From: Phycisphaerales bacterium UBA1845
Lineage (GTDB): Bacteria > Planctomycetota > Phycisphaerae > UBA1845
Assembly: GCA_002338715.1 (NCBI GenBank)
Contig: DDIR01000105.1
Location: forward strand, 1-64,000
Length of the DNA: 64,000 nt
Direction of reading: 5' to 3'
Of this stretch, positions 17,878 to 26,864 are shown piece after piece. Each line of letters opens with the position of its first letter. Positions within the stretch are counted from its first letter, which is position 1. Made by a program: the position numbers and the translations under genes. The notes below the pieces were generated by a model. That model was not told the DNA's origin and did no database searches. It worked only from the letters and a program-made list of their open reading frames with translations.

Positions 17878-18010
17878 GCATTACGCACAATCCCCAAGAA
17901 AGCCGCTCGGAGCGGTTCGGGCAAGGTCGGCCAAGCTTCGATGATGGTTTGCAGATCGGGGTCGGTTTCGGGCGTTTTGGCTGAGTGTGCAGTGCTTTTT
18001 GCAGCGATTG
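17878..18010 (-). pseudogene. Decayed gene tail, copy 2
   Basis: The minus strand reads SAKTPETDPDLQTIIEAWPT then LPEPLRAAFLGIVRNARYW, without a start codon or the rest of a gene. It is a direct repeat of copy 1 (about 130 bases), with clear protein-level similarity. It sits in the 312-base gap between the small lipoprotein and the SEL1 gene. Confidence 0.55.
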
Positions 18011-18061
18011 AAATTGACTGATTTTCTAAGTCGTTGGAGTTACAGTCGATTACGTCAGTTC

Positions 18062-18121
18062 GTTTGAGTTCACTTGGGGGTGTGAATGCGGCGACCCCTT
18101 TTCGACTCGTCGCATTTCTTG
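18062..18121 (+). repeat. Degenerate copy of the tRNA-Glu 3' end and terminator
   Basis: GTTTGAGTTCACTTGGGGGT matches the tRNA T-arm and acceptor end (from 15798) at about 17 of 20 bases. It is followed, after a small deletion, by GAATGCGGCGAC and a matching second stem GTCGCATTTCTTG. No tRNA 5' half is present. It is a direct repeat of 15798-15860, separated by 2.26 kb. This is the pattern expected of an old attachment-site duplication or a decayed second tRNA. Confidence 0.6.
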
Positions 18122-18134
18122 CCTGGGGCTAGGG

Positions 18135-19079
18135 TTATCGCGATGTTTCGCACGGCATTGTATTCTTGAGCGGCATCCATTCTCTGGCTTTGCGCTCGGC
18201 TTCTTGGATTTGCTCTTGGGTCATTTCTGAACTGAGCGAGTCTCGTCTATCTCTGCAGAGTTTCTCCATTCTAGGCGAGGAATCGCCCGCAATAACCAAA
18301 CTGAACCACATATGGGCGAGGACGAGATCTCTGGGAACCGCAATGCCCTTCTCATAGTAGTACGCCATTGCGAGCTGCGCACCAGCTTCCCCTTGCTTCG
18401 CGGATTTTCTAAACCACTTGGCTGCTTCGGAGTGGTCTTGAGGAACGCCGTTACCCCTCTTGTATGCATAGCCCAACGCGAATTGTGCTTTTGCATGGCC
18501 CTGCCTTGCAGCACGGTCGTACCACTCGGCAGCGGCGGCATGATCAACCTTCACGCCTCTTCCCTGGCTATATGACCAGCCCAAACTGAATTGCGAAAAG
18601 GCATCGCCTTGCTCAGCGCCTTTTCGAAACCATATGACGGATTCGGCATCGTCCTGTGGAACGCCCTTACCCGATCGATACGCATGGCCAAGCTGGTACT
18701 GCGCACTGAAGTCACCTTGTTCGGCAGCTCTTCGAAACCACTTTGCAGCTTCAGCATCGTCTTGTGGAACGACATCACCGTCTTGATACATATGGCCCAG
18801 ATACAGTTGTGACTCGACTCGGCCTTGCTCAGCCGCTTTGATCAGCCATTTTACTCCCTGAGCCCTGTCCTGCGGCAGGCCTTCGCCCTTCAAGTACATC
18901 ATGCCAAGTACGGACTGGGCTTTGGCGTCCCCTTGTTGCGACCACATGTGAAGTGCACTTGCGAATCCCGTACTTGAGGCGTTAGCGATCGCAGTATCAT
19001 GAGACGATTGTCCCAATACCATCCCTTGCGCCAGCAATCCCACGGATAAGAATACTTGGATCATGTAAGCAGATTTCAT
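18135..19079 (-). CDS. Secreted SEL1-like repeat protein
   Basis: A 314-residue protein with a signal peptide (MIQVFLSVGLLAQGMVLGQ) and about six tandem SEL1 repeats of 36 residues between about 40 and 265. Examples are AEAAKWFRRAAEQGDFSAQY and LGYAYKRGNGVPQDHSEAAK. The C-terminal 45 residues are charged and helical. SEL1 repeats form superhelical protein-binding scaffolds; the partner is unknown. The repeats are similar at DNA level, so the number may vary between strains. A decayed gene tail lies just upstream. Confidence 0.85.
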   Translation of the reverse strand: MKSAYMIQVFLSVGLLAQGMVLGQSSHDTAIANASSTGFASALHMWSQQGDAKAQSVLGMMYLKGEGLPQDRAQGVKWLIKAAEQGRVESQLYLGHMYQDGDVVPQDDAEAAKWFRRAAEQGDFSAQYQLGHAYRSGKGVPQDDAESVIWFRKGAEQGDAFSQFSLGWSYSQGRGVKVDHAAAAEWYDRAARQGHAKAQFALGYAYKRGNGVPQDHSEAAKWFRKSAKQGEAGAQLAMAYYYEKGIAVPRDLVLAHMWFSLVIAGDSSPRMEKLCRDRRDSLSSEMTQEQIQEAERKAREWMPLKNTMPCETSR

Positions 19080-19118
19080 CGAAGCCTTAATCCTCGTCTA
19101 ATAACTTTCTTGCACTGC

Positions 19119-19190
19119 CCATTATCCACGGCTGCGCACAATCGCCAACACCGCCGCTCGGAGCGGTTTGGATAGGCTTTGGCCGTCAGG
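19119..19190 (-). pseudogene. Decayed gene tail, copy 3 (short)
   Basis: The minus strand reads PLRAAVLAIVRSRG-stop, matching the end of copy 1 (SLRAAVLAIVQSRG-stop). Only about 70 bases are recognisable. The shared boundary CCCATTATCCACGG also precedes copy 1 and recurs as CCCATTATCCACCG at 28381. Confidence 0.5.
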
Positions 19191-19224
19191 GGTCTCGTTA
19201 CTCTTCGCACTAAACCACTTCTTC

Positions 19225-22200
19225 TCACATCAGACTACGACTTTCCTTTACTTCAAAATCGCTATCGGCGATTCCTAGTTTCCATTTTGCTTGTTTGATT
19301 GCGCAGTAGCAAGTTGGGACGATCAGGATTGTGATCATCGCCACGACCATCCCGCCAAAGACGGGTAGGGCCATCGGAGTCATCACGTCGCTGCCGCGGC
19401 CGGTGGTCAGCAGAACCGGAGCGAGGGCGGCGAGTGTGGTGAATGTTGTCATGAGTGTCGGTCTGATTCGGCGCAGGCCGGCGTGGACGACGCGGTCCTC
19501 AATTTCTTCGTAGCGTTTGATGGGCGATTTGCTGAACACTTGGTCGAGGTACGTCCCGATCACGATCCCGTCATCCACCGCGATGCCAAACAGTGCGATG
19601 AATCCAACCCACACCGCGACGGTCAAGTACATCGCGTCACCGGGAAATGGGCGATCCATCAGGCCCAGGGTGTAAAACCAGTTCTGCAAGTGCGGCCAGT
19701 ATTCCAGCATGATGAACCCTCCCGCAAACGCGACCGGGATTGCAAGGAAGATCACCAGCGTGAGGGGCCAACGTTTGAATTGCAGATAGATGAGCAGGAA
19801 ATTGCAGAGCATCACGAGCGGGATCAAGATCGAAAGGCGTTTCTTCGCGCGGATGTTGCGTTCATAGCTGCCGGCCCATCTCAGGTCGTAGCCTTCGGGC
19901 AACTGGAGTTCGCCGTTGACGATTGCGTCGTCGATGATGCGTTGCCCGTTTTTGACGAGCGTGGTTTCGTCGATGCCCTGGTTGCTCATCGTGACATAAC
20001 CCACGAACTTAGCGCCTTCGCGCCGGACGCTCATGGGCCCGGTGACGCGTTGGATATTCGCCACCAGTGTGATTGGGATCTGTGCGCCCGAGGGCGTCGG
20101 AACGAGAATGCGTTCGAGGTCAGACACTTCGTCGCGCAGCTCGCGCTCGTAGCGGATGCGCACGGGATAGCGGTCGAGCCCTTCGTACGTCGTCGTCAGG
20201 TTCTTGCCGCCGATCGCCACTTCAATCACTTGTTGCACGTCGGCGACATTGACGCCGTAACGGGCAATCGCCTCACGGTCGATCTGGAATTCGAGGTATG
20301 GCTTGCCGCTGATCCGCACGGCGTTGATGGCTTGGGCATGTTCGAGGCGTTGGCGGAGCAGTTGCTCGATGCGGACGGCCAACGCTTCGCAGCGCTCCAC
20401 GCTGTCGCCGTAGATTTTAAGACCGATCTTGGCATTGAGCCCGGTGCTGAGCATCTCGACGCGCGTGCGAATGGGCTGAAGTTCGACCGATGGTAATACG
20501 CCGGGGAAACTGCCCGCGGTCTTGATGTCCGACCAGATTTCATCCATCGTGCGCTTTCGACGCAGGCCTTCGTAGTCGGGGTCGTCAATGGTTGGCCAAT
20601 GTTCGCGCGGCTTGAGTAGGATCATCGTTTCGAGCATGCCGACCGGTGCGGGATCGAGCGGTGATTCGACGCGTCCGAGCTTACCGACCACGACATCCAC
20701 TTCCGGAATCTCTGCGAACTGTGCGTCTTGCTTTTGCATGACGTCCATGACGGTGTTGATCGAGCCAGCCGGCAGGACGCTGGGCATATATAGAAAATCA
20801 CCTTCGTCGAGTGGCGGCATGAATTCCTGACCGATGCCCTTGCTGTCGAGCAGCGCCTGGATGGGCTGATATTCGGTGAGTGACTGCCCGTTCGTCGACC
20901 CAAACATCGCAGCGAGCAATGTTCCCCGACCGGTGATCGGCTGAGCGTGATGCGTGACGATCGTGACGAACGCGAACGCAAGCATGCCAGCGATGGGTTT
21001 GAGCCAATCGAAGCCGACGCGTTCGGGCGGTTCTTGCCTGCGCCTGATGTGCCGAGCGACTCGCAGCGTATCAAGAATCAGTGGCGCGATGACGACGCCG
21101 ACGATTGTGGCGACGAGAATGATCAACCAGGTTTGCGCCGACCATGCCGCCGGGGACATGCCAAGAAGTTCAGCCGGCCAAATCAATGCGGTAACGACAG
21201 GTCCCCAGCCGATCCAAATGCCGATGCCCCAAACGATGAGCGCGCATGGAATTGAGAGAAAGAGGATTTTGTGGTGAAGCACCCAGCGTATCGTCGGTTC
21301 GTAGAGCTTGTGAATGAAGCGGCTTGTGGGGTTGGATTCGATGGGTCGGATGCGCTCCCGCAGCACAACATAGGTTAGGAGGGCGAATGCTGCGCCAACG
21401 GTAATCGTGGAGACAGACGTCGACCATCCAAGGTACCGCTGGATTGCTTCGGTTACGTTGGCGACCGCGAGATCAATCGACGCTGCGTTCCACCATGCAA
21501 GCGATAGGCCCGTACCGATGATGAGCGCAATGGTAAGTGCAATCGGGCGGCTCGCCCTGCGGTGCTTGAGCAGCAGCGACGCCAATGGCGGTACAACGGT
21601 CAAGGCCAGGAGCACGGCGCCGACCATGCAGAACGTTTTGGTCCACGCCAGCGGTGTGAACAACTTGGCGGCTTGGCCTTCGAGAAAAAACACTGGGAGA
21701 AAGGAAACCACCGTGGTACTCACCGCGGTCAGAATTGCTGAACCAACCTCGGTGGCTGCTTCCGAGATGAGTTGGCGACGTTTGTTGCGATCGACCGTTT
21801 CGCGTGGGTGGCCGCTTTCATCCAATTCGGTGCGCACATACATATCACGATGGTCAGTCAGATACTGATAGATGTTCTCCAGCATGACGATGCCCATGTC
21901 GACCATCGTTCCAATGGCGATGGCGATCCCCGCGAGGCTCATGATGTTGCTGGAGAGATTAAGCGCCTGCATGCAGATGAAAGCGAACAGCACGGCCAAG
22001 GGTAGCGTGATGGCAATCACCAAACTGCTGCGGAAGTGGAGCAGAAAGAGGATCACTGCAACCATTGTGATCAGAAGTTCCTGTGATAGGGCGTTTGTGA
22101 GTGTGCCCATGGTTTCATTGATCAGGTCGGTGCGGTCGTAGAATGCATTGATACGCACACCAGGTGGCAGGCCGTGTTCGATCCCGTTGACCTTGTCGCT

Positions 22201-23307
22201 GACGCGATTAATGACCGTGAGCGGGTTTTCGGCGAAGCGCATGGTGACGCATCCACCGACGGCTTCTGCGCCCATTTTGTCGAGGGCTCCACGTCGAAAA
22301 TCGGGCCCGACGGAAACTGACGCGACCTGGTGGAGGTAGACTGGCGTTCCGTTGTCGGCATGAATGACGATGTTTTCGATGTCGCGCTTGACGGCTTGTT
22401 CGCGCGTGTCGCGGTCGCCTGCGCTTCTCTGTTCGCCGCCAAGAAATCCGACGCCGCGAATCAAAATCTCCATGCCGTTTTCTTCGATGACCTTTGCGCC
22501 GACATCGATGTTGGCATTGTTGACCGCGGCGACCAGGCGCGACAGCGGTGCGCGAAAAGCGCGGAGCGCATCGGGATTGACGTCGATTTGATATTGACGA
22601 ACGAAGCCGCCGATGCTTGCGACTTCGCTGACGCCCTCGACACTTTCAAGCGCGAGCTTGACGTCGAAATCCTGAATGCTGCGGAGTCGGTCCAGTGGAA
22701 GTCGGCTGAAGACGAGCGGACCGCCATCGATCGGATCAGTGAAAGGCGTTGCATTGTCGACCTGCGTCGCAAGTTCGGTGTTTGTTTTGAGAAGTGTTTG
22801 CCGAGATGACGCGGTCAGTACGCCGTTTTCATCGAAGCGAAGGCCGGGACGTTGCGGGGAATACCAACCGTTCTCGACGGTGTACCAATAGACTTGTCCC
22901 AGGGCGGTTGCGTCGGGCCCGAGTCGCGGCGTGACCCCGGGGGGCAATTGGTTTTGCGCGACGTTGAGCCGTTCAAGGACGCGGCTTCTTGCCCAATAGA
23001 ACTCTGCCGATTCTTTGAACACGACGTAAACAATCGACCAACCAAAACCACTGGTCGCGCGGATTTCCTTGACGTCTGGTACGCCCTGAAGCGCCACGGT
23101 CAACGGATAAGTGACCTGCTCATCCACATCCTTGGGGCTTCGGCCCATCCACTCGCTGAATACGATCGTCTGGTTTTCCGCGATGTCGGGGATGGCGTCT
23201 TTGGGGTTTTCTTCGTATGCACGCCAGCCGAAGACACACAGGCAGCCGGCTAGGATCACCGCAAGCAAGGGCGTGCGCAGAAATAGTTGGATGAGGCGAT
23301 CAATCAT
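19225..23307 (-). CDS. CusA/CzcA-type heavy-metal efflux RND transporter
   Basis: A 1360-residue inner-membrane proton/metal antiporter of the HME-RND group. Markers are ENPKDAIPDIAENQTIVFSE near the N-terminus, TM4 IAIGTMVDMGIVMLEN, the porter-domain block EFMPPLDEGDFLYMPSVLPA and TM10 GIAVDDGIVIGTYLDQ. CusA and CzcA have about 1045 residues. The extra length comes mainly from a hydrophobic insert between TM6 and the second porter domain (roughly residues 590-810, several predicted helices) and a smaller insert after residue 150. The substrate could be copper, silver, zinc, cobalt or cadmium. ATG at 23307 has GGAGG upstream and overlaps the adaptor stop by eight bases. Confidence 0.92.
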   Translation of the reverse strand: MIDRLIQLFLRTPLLAVILAGCLCVFGWRAYEENPKDAIPDIAENQTIVFSEWMGRSPKDVDEQVTYPLTVALQGVPDVKEIRATSGFGWSIVYVVFKESAEFYWARSRVLERLNVAQNQLPPGVTPRLGPDATALGQVYWYTVENGWYSPQRPGLRFDENGVLTASSRQTLLKTNTELATQVDNATPFTDPIDGGPLVFSRLPLDRLRSIQDFDVKLALESVEGVSEVASIGGFVRQYQIDVNPDALRAFRAPLSRLVAAVNNANIDVGAKVIEENGMEILIRGVGFLGGEQRSAGDRDTREQAVKRDIENIVIHADNGTPVYLHQVASVSVGPDFRRGALDKMGAEAVGGCVTMRFAENPLTVINRVSDKVNGIEHGLPPGVRINAFYDRTDLINETMGTLTNALSQELLITMVAVILFLLHFRSSLVIAITLPLAVLFAFICMQALNLSSNIMSLAGIAIAIGTMVDMGIVMLENIYQYLTDHRDMYVRTELDESGHPRETVDRNKRRQLISEAATEVGSAILTAVSTTVVSFLPVFFLEGQAAKLFTPLAWTKTFCMVGAVLLALTVVPPLASLLLKHRRASRPIALTIALIIGTGLSLAWWNAASIDLAVANVTEAIQRYLGWSTSVSTITVGAAFALLTYVVLRERIRPIESNPTSRFIHKLYEPTIRWVLHHKILFLSIPCALIVWGIGIWIGWGPVVTALIWPAELLGMSPAAWSAQTWLIILVATIVGVVIAPLILDTLRVARHIRRRQEPPERVGFDWLKPIAGMLAFAFVTIVTHHAQPITGRGTLLAAMFGSTNGQSLTEYQPIQALLDSKGIGQEFMPPLDEGDFLYMPSVLPAGSINTVMDVMQKQDAQFAEIPEVDVVVGKLGRVESPLDPAPVGMLETMILLKPREHWPTIDDPDYEGLRRKRTMDEIWSDIKTAGSFPGVLPSVELQPIRTRVEMLSTGLNAKIGLKIYGDSVERCEALAVRIEQLLRQRLEHAQAINAVRISGKPYLEFQIDREAIARYGVNVADVQQVIEVAIGGKNLTTTYEGLDRYPVRIRYERELRDEVSDLERILVPTPSGAQIPITLVANIQRVTGPMSVRREGAKFVGYVTMSNQGIDETTLVKNGQRIIDDAIVNGELQLPEGYDLRWAGSYERNIRAKKRLSILIPLVMLCNFLLIYLQFKRWPLTLVIFLAIPVAFAGGFIMLEYWPHLQNWFYTLGLMDRPFPGDAMYLTVAVWVGFIALFGIAVDDGIVIGTYLDQVFSKSPIKRYEEIEDRVVHAGLRRIRPTLMTTFTTLAALAPVLLTTGRGSDVMTPMALPVFGGMVVAMITILIVPTCYCAIKQAKWKLGIADSDFEVKESRSLM

Positions 23308-25219
23308 TGTGTGCCTCCTCCGCATCATTGGCCGCTAGTTTGAGTTGAAGGCTCCGCGGCAATTTTTTGATGTGTGGCTGCGGATCAGCAAGAAACTCCT
23401 CAATGCATGGTGGGCAACAAAAGTAAATGCGAACGCCTCGATAGTCGGTGTATACTTCCGGATCGATTTCGCCACCCATGATCGGACACGTGGTTTGCGT
23501 CTCGGTCGTGGGTTCAAGCGGTGCGCGATGGTGCATGCCGCGAGCCATGAACAAACTTTGCTTGCCGGCGAGCTGCATTTGACTGTCGATGGCAAAGTTG
23601 CCTCGCGTCACAACTCGCTCGCCACCTTGCAGGCCCGACAGCACTGCGAAAAACTCTGCCCCCGTTTCATCGCGGGCGAGCGGACCCAGCGTGACTTCGA
23701 CGCCGCGATACGTTGACGAGGCTGTTTCGACGTAGACCAATGCCCGTTCGCCGGTCTGCATGACGGCGTCGCGCGGAACGGCGAGGATCGCCGATGGATT
23801 GGTCGGTGGCGTGTACTGCGGCAGTTCGACAACGGGAAGGAGATTCATTTCGCAAACAGGGCAGATGCCGGGAATGTCAGCCGTCTCCCATGGGTGCATC
23901 GGGCATGCGTATTGGCCATCCGGCGCGGGGACTGCTCCACGTCCGTCGCGGCTTAATCCCGCATCGATTTCAGCCGCAACCCACATGTCCGGTTTGATGC
24001 GCATCGCCCGGTTGTCCACATGAATGCGCACCTGCACCGTACGTGTTTGCGGATCAACGCGCGGGTCAACGAAAACGATTTCTCCGGTGAACACGTCGCC
24101 AGGCAATGCCCGAGTTGTGACGCGAACTTTTTGAAATGGTTTGACCCAGGGCAAATCCGACTCGTACAAGTCCACGAGCAACCAAAGGTGGGTGAGGTCT
24201 GCGATGGTGTAGAGCGTGTCGCCCGTGGAAACGTACATGCCTTCCATCGCCTGCTTTTTGAGAATGGTTCCGCCGATCGGGGCGTGGATGACGAGGTGCG
24301 TTTGCGGCTTCCCGCTGCTTTCGATTTCAGCGATCTGCTCGCTGGTTATGCCAAGTAATTCGAGTTTGCGCCGCGCCGACGATTGCACCTGCTCGGCGCT
24401 GCGGCGGGCGACGGCGGTCTGCGATCCTTGCAGCGACCTGGCGGCTAGGACGGCTTGGAGATACTCCTCCTGCGCCGAAAGCAGCTCGGGGCTGTAGATT
24501 TCGACAAGGTGGTCGCCTTTTTTGACGGTCATACCGGTGAAGTCGGCATAGAGCTTATCGATGCGTCCACCGATCCACGCACTGACCATTTTGTAGCGCG
24601 TTTCATCGTATCCCACGCGACCGACGGTGCGGAGGCGCTTGTTCAGCATTCTGGATTCGACGGTTTCGGTTGCGATTTCGGCGAGTCGAATGGCGCGCTG
24701 GCTGAGTTTGATCTCGACGTCGGAATCCCCGTCCATTGCAACGGATTCGATTCGTTCGCGCTTCATGCCGCAAACCGGGCATCGGCTGTTGGGATCGGCG
24801 CTGCCCTGGTCGCCGCATTCCGTCATCGTACAGCGATACCATTCCTTGGATTGATGCCCTTGCATGTTGCGGTCAGCCGACGGGTGCGTTGCTGTTGCTC
24901 GCAATGTTTCGGGTTTGGCGCCCGGCTGATCGCTTCCCTTGTACTTCTCGACAAGTGGCATGGCGCAGATGGGGCACTTTCCGGGTGTTGATTGATGGAC
25001 ATCCGGATGCATCGTGCAAGTCCAGTATTCGACGACCGGTTGCGCCGGCATGGGCGATTCGTGTGCACCTGCAACCGCCACGTTTGCATTGGCGGCAACG
25101 CGCGTCATGCGCCAGGTTGCCCAGAGGCAGAAGACACCGATCACAATGAGCAGGATCGCCCAGCGGGTCAGTACGCTGCGAAGTTGTTTCATTGTTGATG
25201 CGGGGATTTCGTTGGTCAT
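23300..25219 (-). CDS. CusB-like RND periplasmic adaptor with metal-binding domains
   Basis: A 639-residue membrane-fusion protein linking the RND pump to the TolC-like channel. An N-terminal anchor helix (AILLIVIGVFCLWATW) is followed by heavy-metal-binding motifs YWTCTMHPDV...CPICAM (65-87) and WYRCTMTECG...CPVCGM (128-152). A lipoyl/beta-barrel adaptor core follows, then a third motif YACPMHPWE...CPVCEM near 440, and a C-terminal YHS-like segment (TCPIMGGEIDPEVY, FCCPPC). Four metal-binding modules in one adaptor is more than CusB has. It overlaps the upstream gene by ATGA and the downstream gene by eight bases, so the three are translationally coupled. Confidence 0.92.
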   Translation of the reverse strand: MTNEIPASTMKQLRSVLTRWAILLIVIGVFCLWATWRMTRVAANANVAVAGAHESPMPAQPVVEYWTCTMHPDVHQSTPGKCPICAMPLVEKYKGSDQPGAKPETLRATATHPSADRNMQGHQSKEWYRCTMTECGDQGSADPNSRCPVCGMKRERIESVAMDGDSDVEIKLSQRAIRLAEIATETVESRMLNKRLRTVGRVGYDETRYKMVSAWIGGRIDKLYADFTGMTVKKGDHLVEIYSPELLSAQEEYLQAVLAARSLQGSQTAVARRSAEQVQSSARRKLELLGITSEQIAEIESSGKPQTHLVIHAPIGGTILKKQAMEGMYVSTGDTLYTIADLTHLWLLVDLYESDLPWVKPFQKVRVTTRALPGDVFTGEIVFVDPRVDPQTRTVQVRIHVDNRAMRIKPDMWVAAEIDAGLSRDGRGAVPAPDGQYACPMHPWETADIPGICPVCEMNLLPVVELPQYTPPTNPSAILAVPRDAVMQTGERALVYVETASSTYRGVEVTLGPLARDETGAEFFAVLSGLQGGERVVTRGNFAIDSQMQLAGKQSLFMARGMHHRAPLEPTTETQTTCPIMGGEIDPEVYTDYRGVRIYFCCPPCIEEFLADPQPHIKKLPRSLQLKLAANDAEEAHND

Positions 25220-26733
25220 TGGCTTGCTCCTTTTGCGGAGTCGGCATGTTCATTGTTGGCGGATTCATTGCGGAGCAGTTGCATTCCGACTTCGCGCTGC
25301 AAATCGGTGAACGCTAGCTCAAGGTCGACGGTTTCGCGGTGTCGCATCAACTCAAAGTCGAGCCAGCGTCGCCAATGGTCAATCAGTGCTACAAAATCAC
25401 TCTTGCCCGACTGATAGGCGGTGAGCGTGACTTCATAAGTCTGTCGCGACTGGGGGATCAACTCGTCATCCAGAACGCGCAGCGTGTGCTGTTGCGCCTG
25501 CACGCGGGACCATGCGTCGAACACGCGGAACGCGATCATGTTCTCGGTGTCGTGTTGCTCTTTCTTCGCGGCGATGAGTCGTTGGTGGGCTTCGCGCTTG
25601 GCGGCTTCGACCCGTCCGGTCCAGATGGGCAGGTTGAATTGCAGCATCACCGCCCAGTTGTCGTCGCCGACTTCGCTCTTTCGACTGTACGCAGGGCGTT
25701 GTCCCGTGGAAGGATTGATTGGTGGAACAAACGAATCGCGACCTTCCAAATAATTCCATTCGAATCCCAGCGTCAGGTCGGGCCAATATCCGAGCCGGGC
25801 CAGTTCGACTTGCGCTTCCTTCGCGCTGATCGACTCGTTGAGTATTGCGAGTTCCGGATTGTGGTTAGCGGCCAGTTGAATCAAGTCGTCCACATCTGAA
25901 TCGACTGCGATGACATTGACGGGATCTATCGTGGGAATTGCGCGATCGATGGCCTGGTCCGCAAGTCGGTTGAGCGCAGCCGCCGCCGTCCTGCGCTGGA
26001 ACATCAGGCGGCGTTCGTCATCGCGCAGTTTCGCGATTTCGGTTTGCACGCGAAGCAGATCCTGCTGCGGAACGTCGCCAACTTCGTACTGCGTTTCGAC
26101 CACGTGCGACAGGTCTTCGAGCACGCGGCGGTTCTCGCGGGTGATCTCGAGGTTGCGATCGACCCGGTAGATCTGCCAGTACGCGCGTTCAACGTCCGCA
26201 ATCACCTGGATGCGTTTGCTGTTGAGTTGTTCCAGCGCCAACCGGGTTTGGGCTGCGGCGATGTCTCCGGATCGTTCAAGTTTGGCGAGGAGCGGAAACG
26301 TCTGGCTGATGCTGAACGTGAAGTAAACGTCGCCAGCCGCCGTCTGAATGGGCTCAGGTCGGGTGACCGCCCGCAGTATCGGATCGGCGAGTGACGTGAC
26401 CTGCGGAATGCGTTCGAGTTGGGCTCGGGCCTGCGCGATGGCGGCTTGTATGCCTGGATTTCGTTCGAGCGCTTCACGAACATAAGCATCGACGGGTCGC
26501 TCGCTGACGACGCTTTCGACATCCGGCAGGCGTTTCGAAGGTGATTCGATCGCGGGCGATTGGCGAACTTGCGACGTTTGGAGCCGCGCGGTTTGGCGCT
26601 GCCGATTGGTGATGATGCGTTCGGCGTGCTCTTGGGTTTGCAAATAGGTCGAGCAACCCACAAGCGGCGCAGCGATGACCAACAACGCAACCATGCCGCA
26701 CGCGCGGTACGAGGGATGTAGCCTGGATATCAT
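25216..26733 (-). CDS. TolC-family outer-membrane efflux lipoprotein (CusC-like)
   Basis: A 505-residue outer-membrane factor that completes the tripartite metal pump. A lipoprotein signal (MVALLVIAAPLVGCSTYLQT, lipobox LVGC) is followed by the two repeated coiled-coil halves typical of TolC/OEP proteins. These include PFTFSISQTFPLL-like beta strands (YFTFSISQTFPLLAKLE) and a second set around LTLGFEWNYLEGRD and MLQFNLPIWTGRVEAAKREA. ATG at 26733 is preferred over an upstream start because AGGA lies six bases before it and it starts the signal peptide. Confidence 0.9.
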   Translation of the reverse strand: MISRLHPSYRACGMVALLVIAAPLVGCSTYLQTQEHAERIITNRQRQTARLQTSQVRQSPAIESPSKRLPDVESVVSERPVDAYVREALERNPGIQAAIAQARAQLERIPQVTSLADPILRAVTRPEPIQTAAGDVYFTFSISQTFPLLAKLERSGDIAAAQTRLALEQLNSKRIQVIADVERAYWQIYRVDRNLEITRENRRVLEDLSHVVETQYEVGDVPQQDLLRVQTEIAKLRDDERRLMFQRRTAAAALNRLADQAIDRAIPTIDPVNVIAVDSDVDDLIQLAANHNPELAILNESISAKEAQVELARLGYWPDLTLGFEWNYLEGRDSFVPPINPSTGQRPAYSRKSEVGDDNWAVMLQFNLPIWTGRVEAAKREAHQRLIAAKKEQHDTENMIAFRVFDAWSRVQAQQHTLRVLDDELIPQSRQTYEVTLTAYQSGKSDFVALIDHWRRWLDFELMRHRETVDLELAFTDLQREVGMQLLRNESANNEHADSAKGASQ

Positions 26734-26864
26734 GATTTTTCCTGCGCAATCGAGGACCGAATCATCCACGACCAGTTGGCCGTGCAACCGTTTCAGTACG
26801 TTGATGTCGGTGTGACAGCGCGCAGCCGTGCATGCGCCCTGTCAGCGTTTCGATGCAGGAAGAA

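Noticed and set aside
19483..20496. Plus-strand open frame of 337 codons inside the RND pump gene
   Set aside because: It is antisense to conserved porter-domain motifs, and its Asp/His/Arg-rich composition is typical of a shadow frame.
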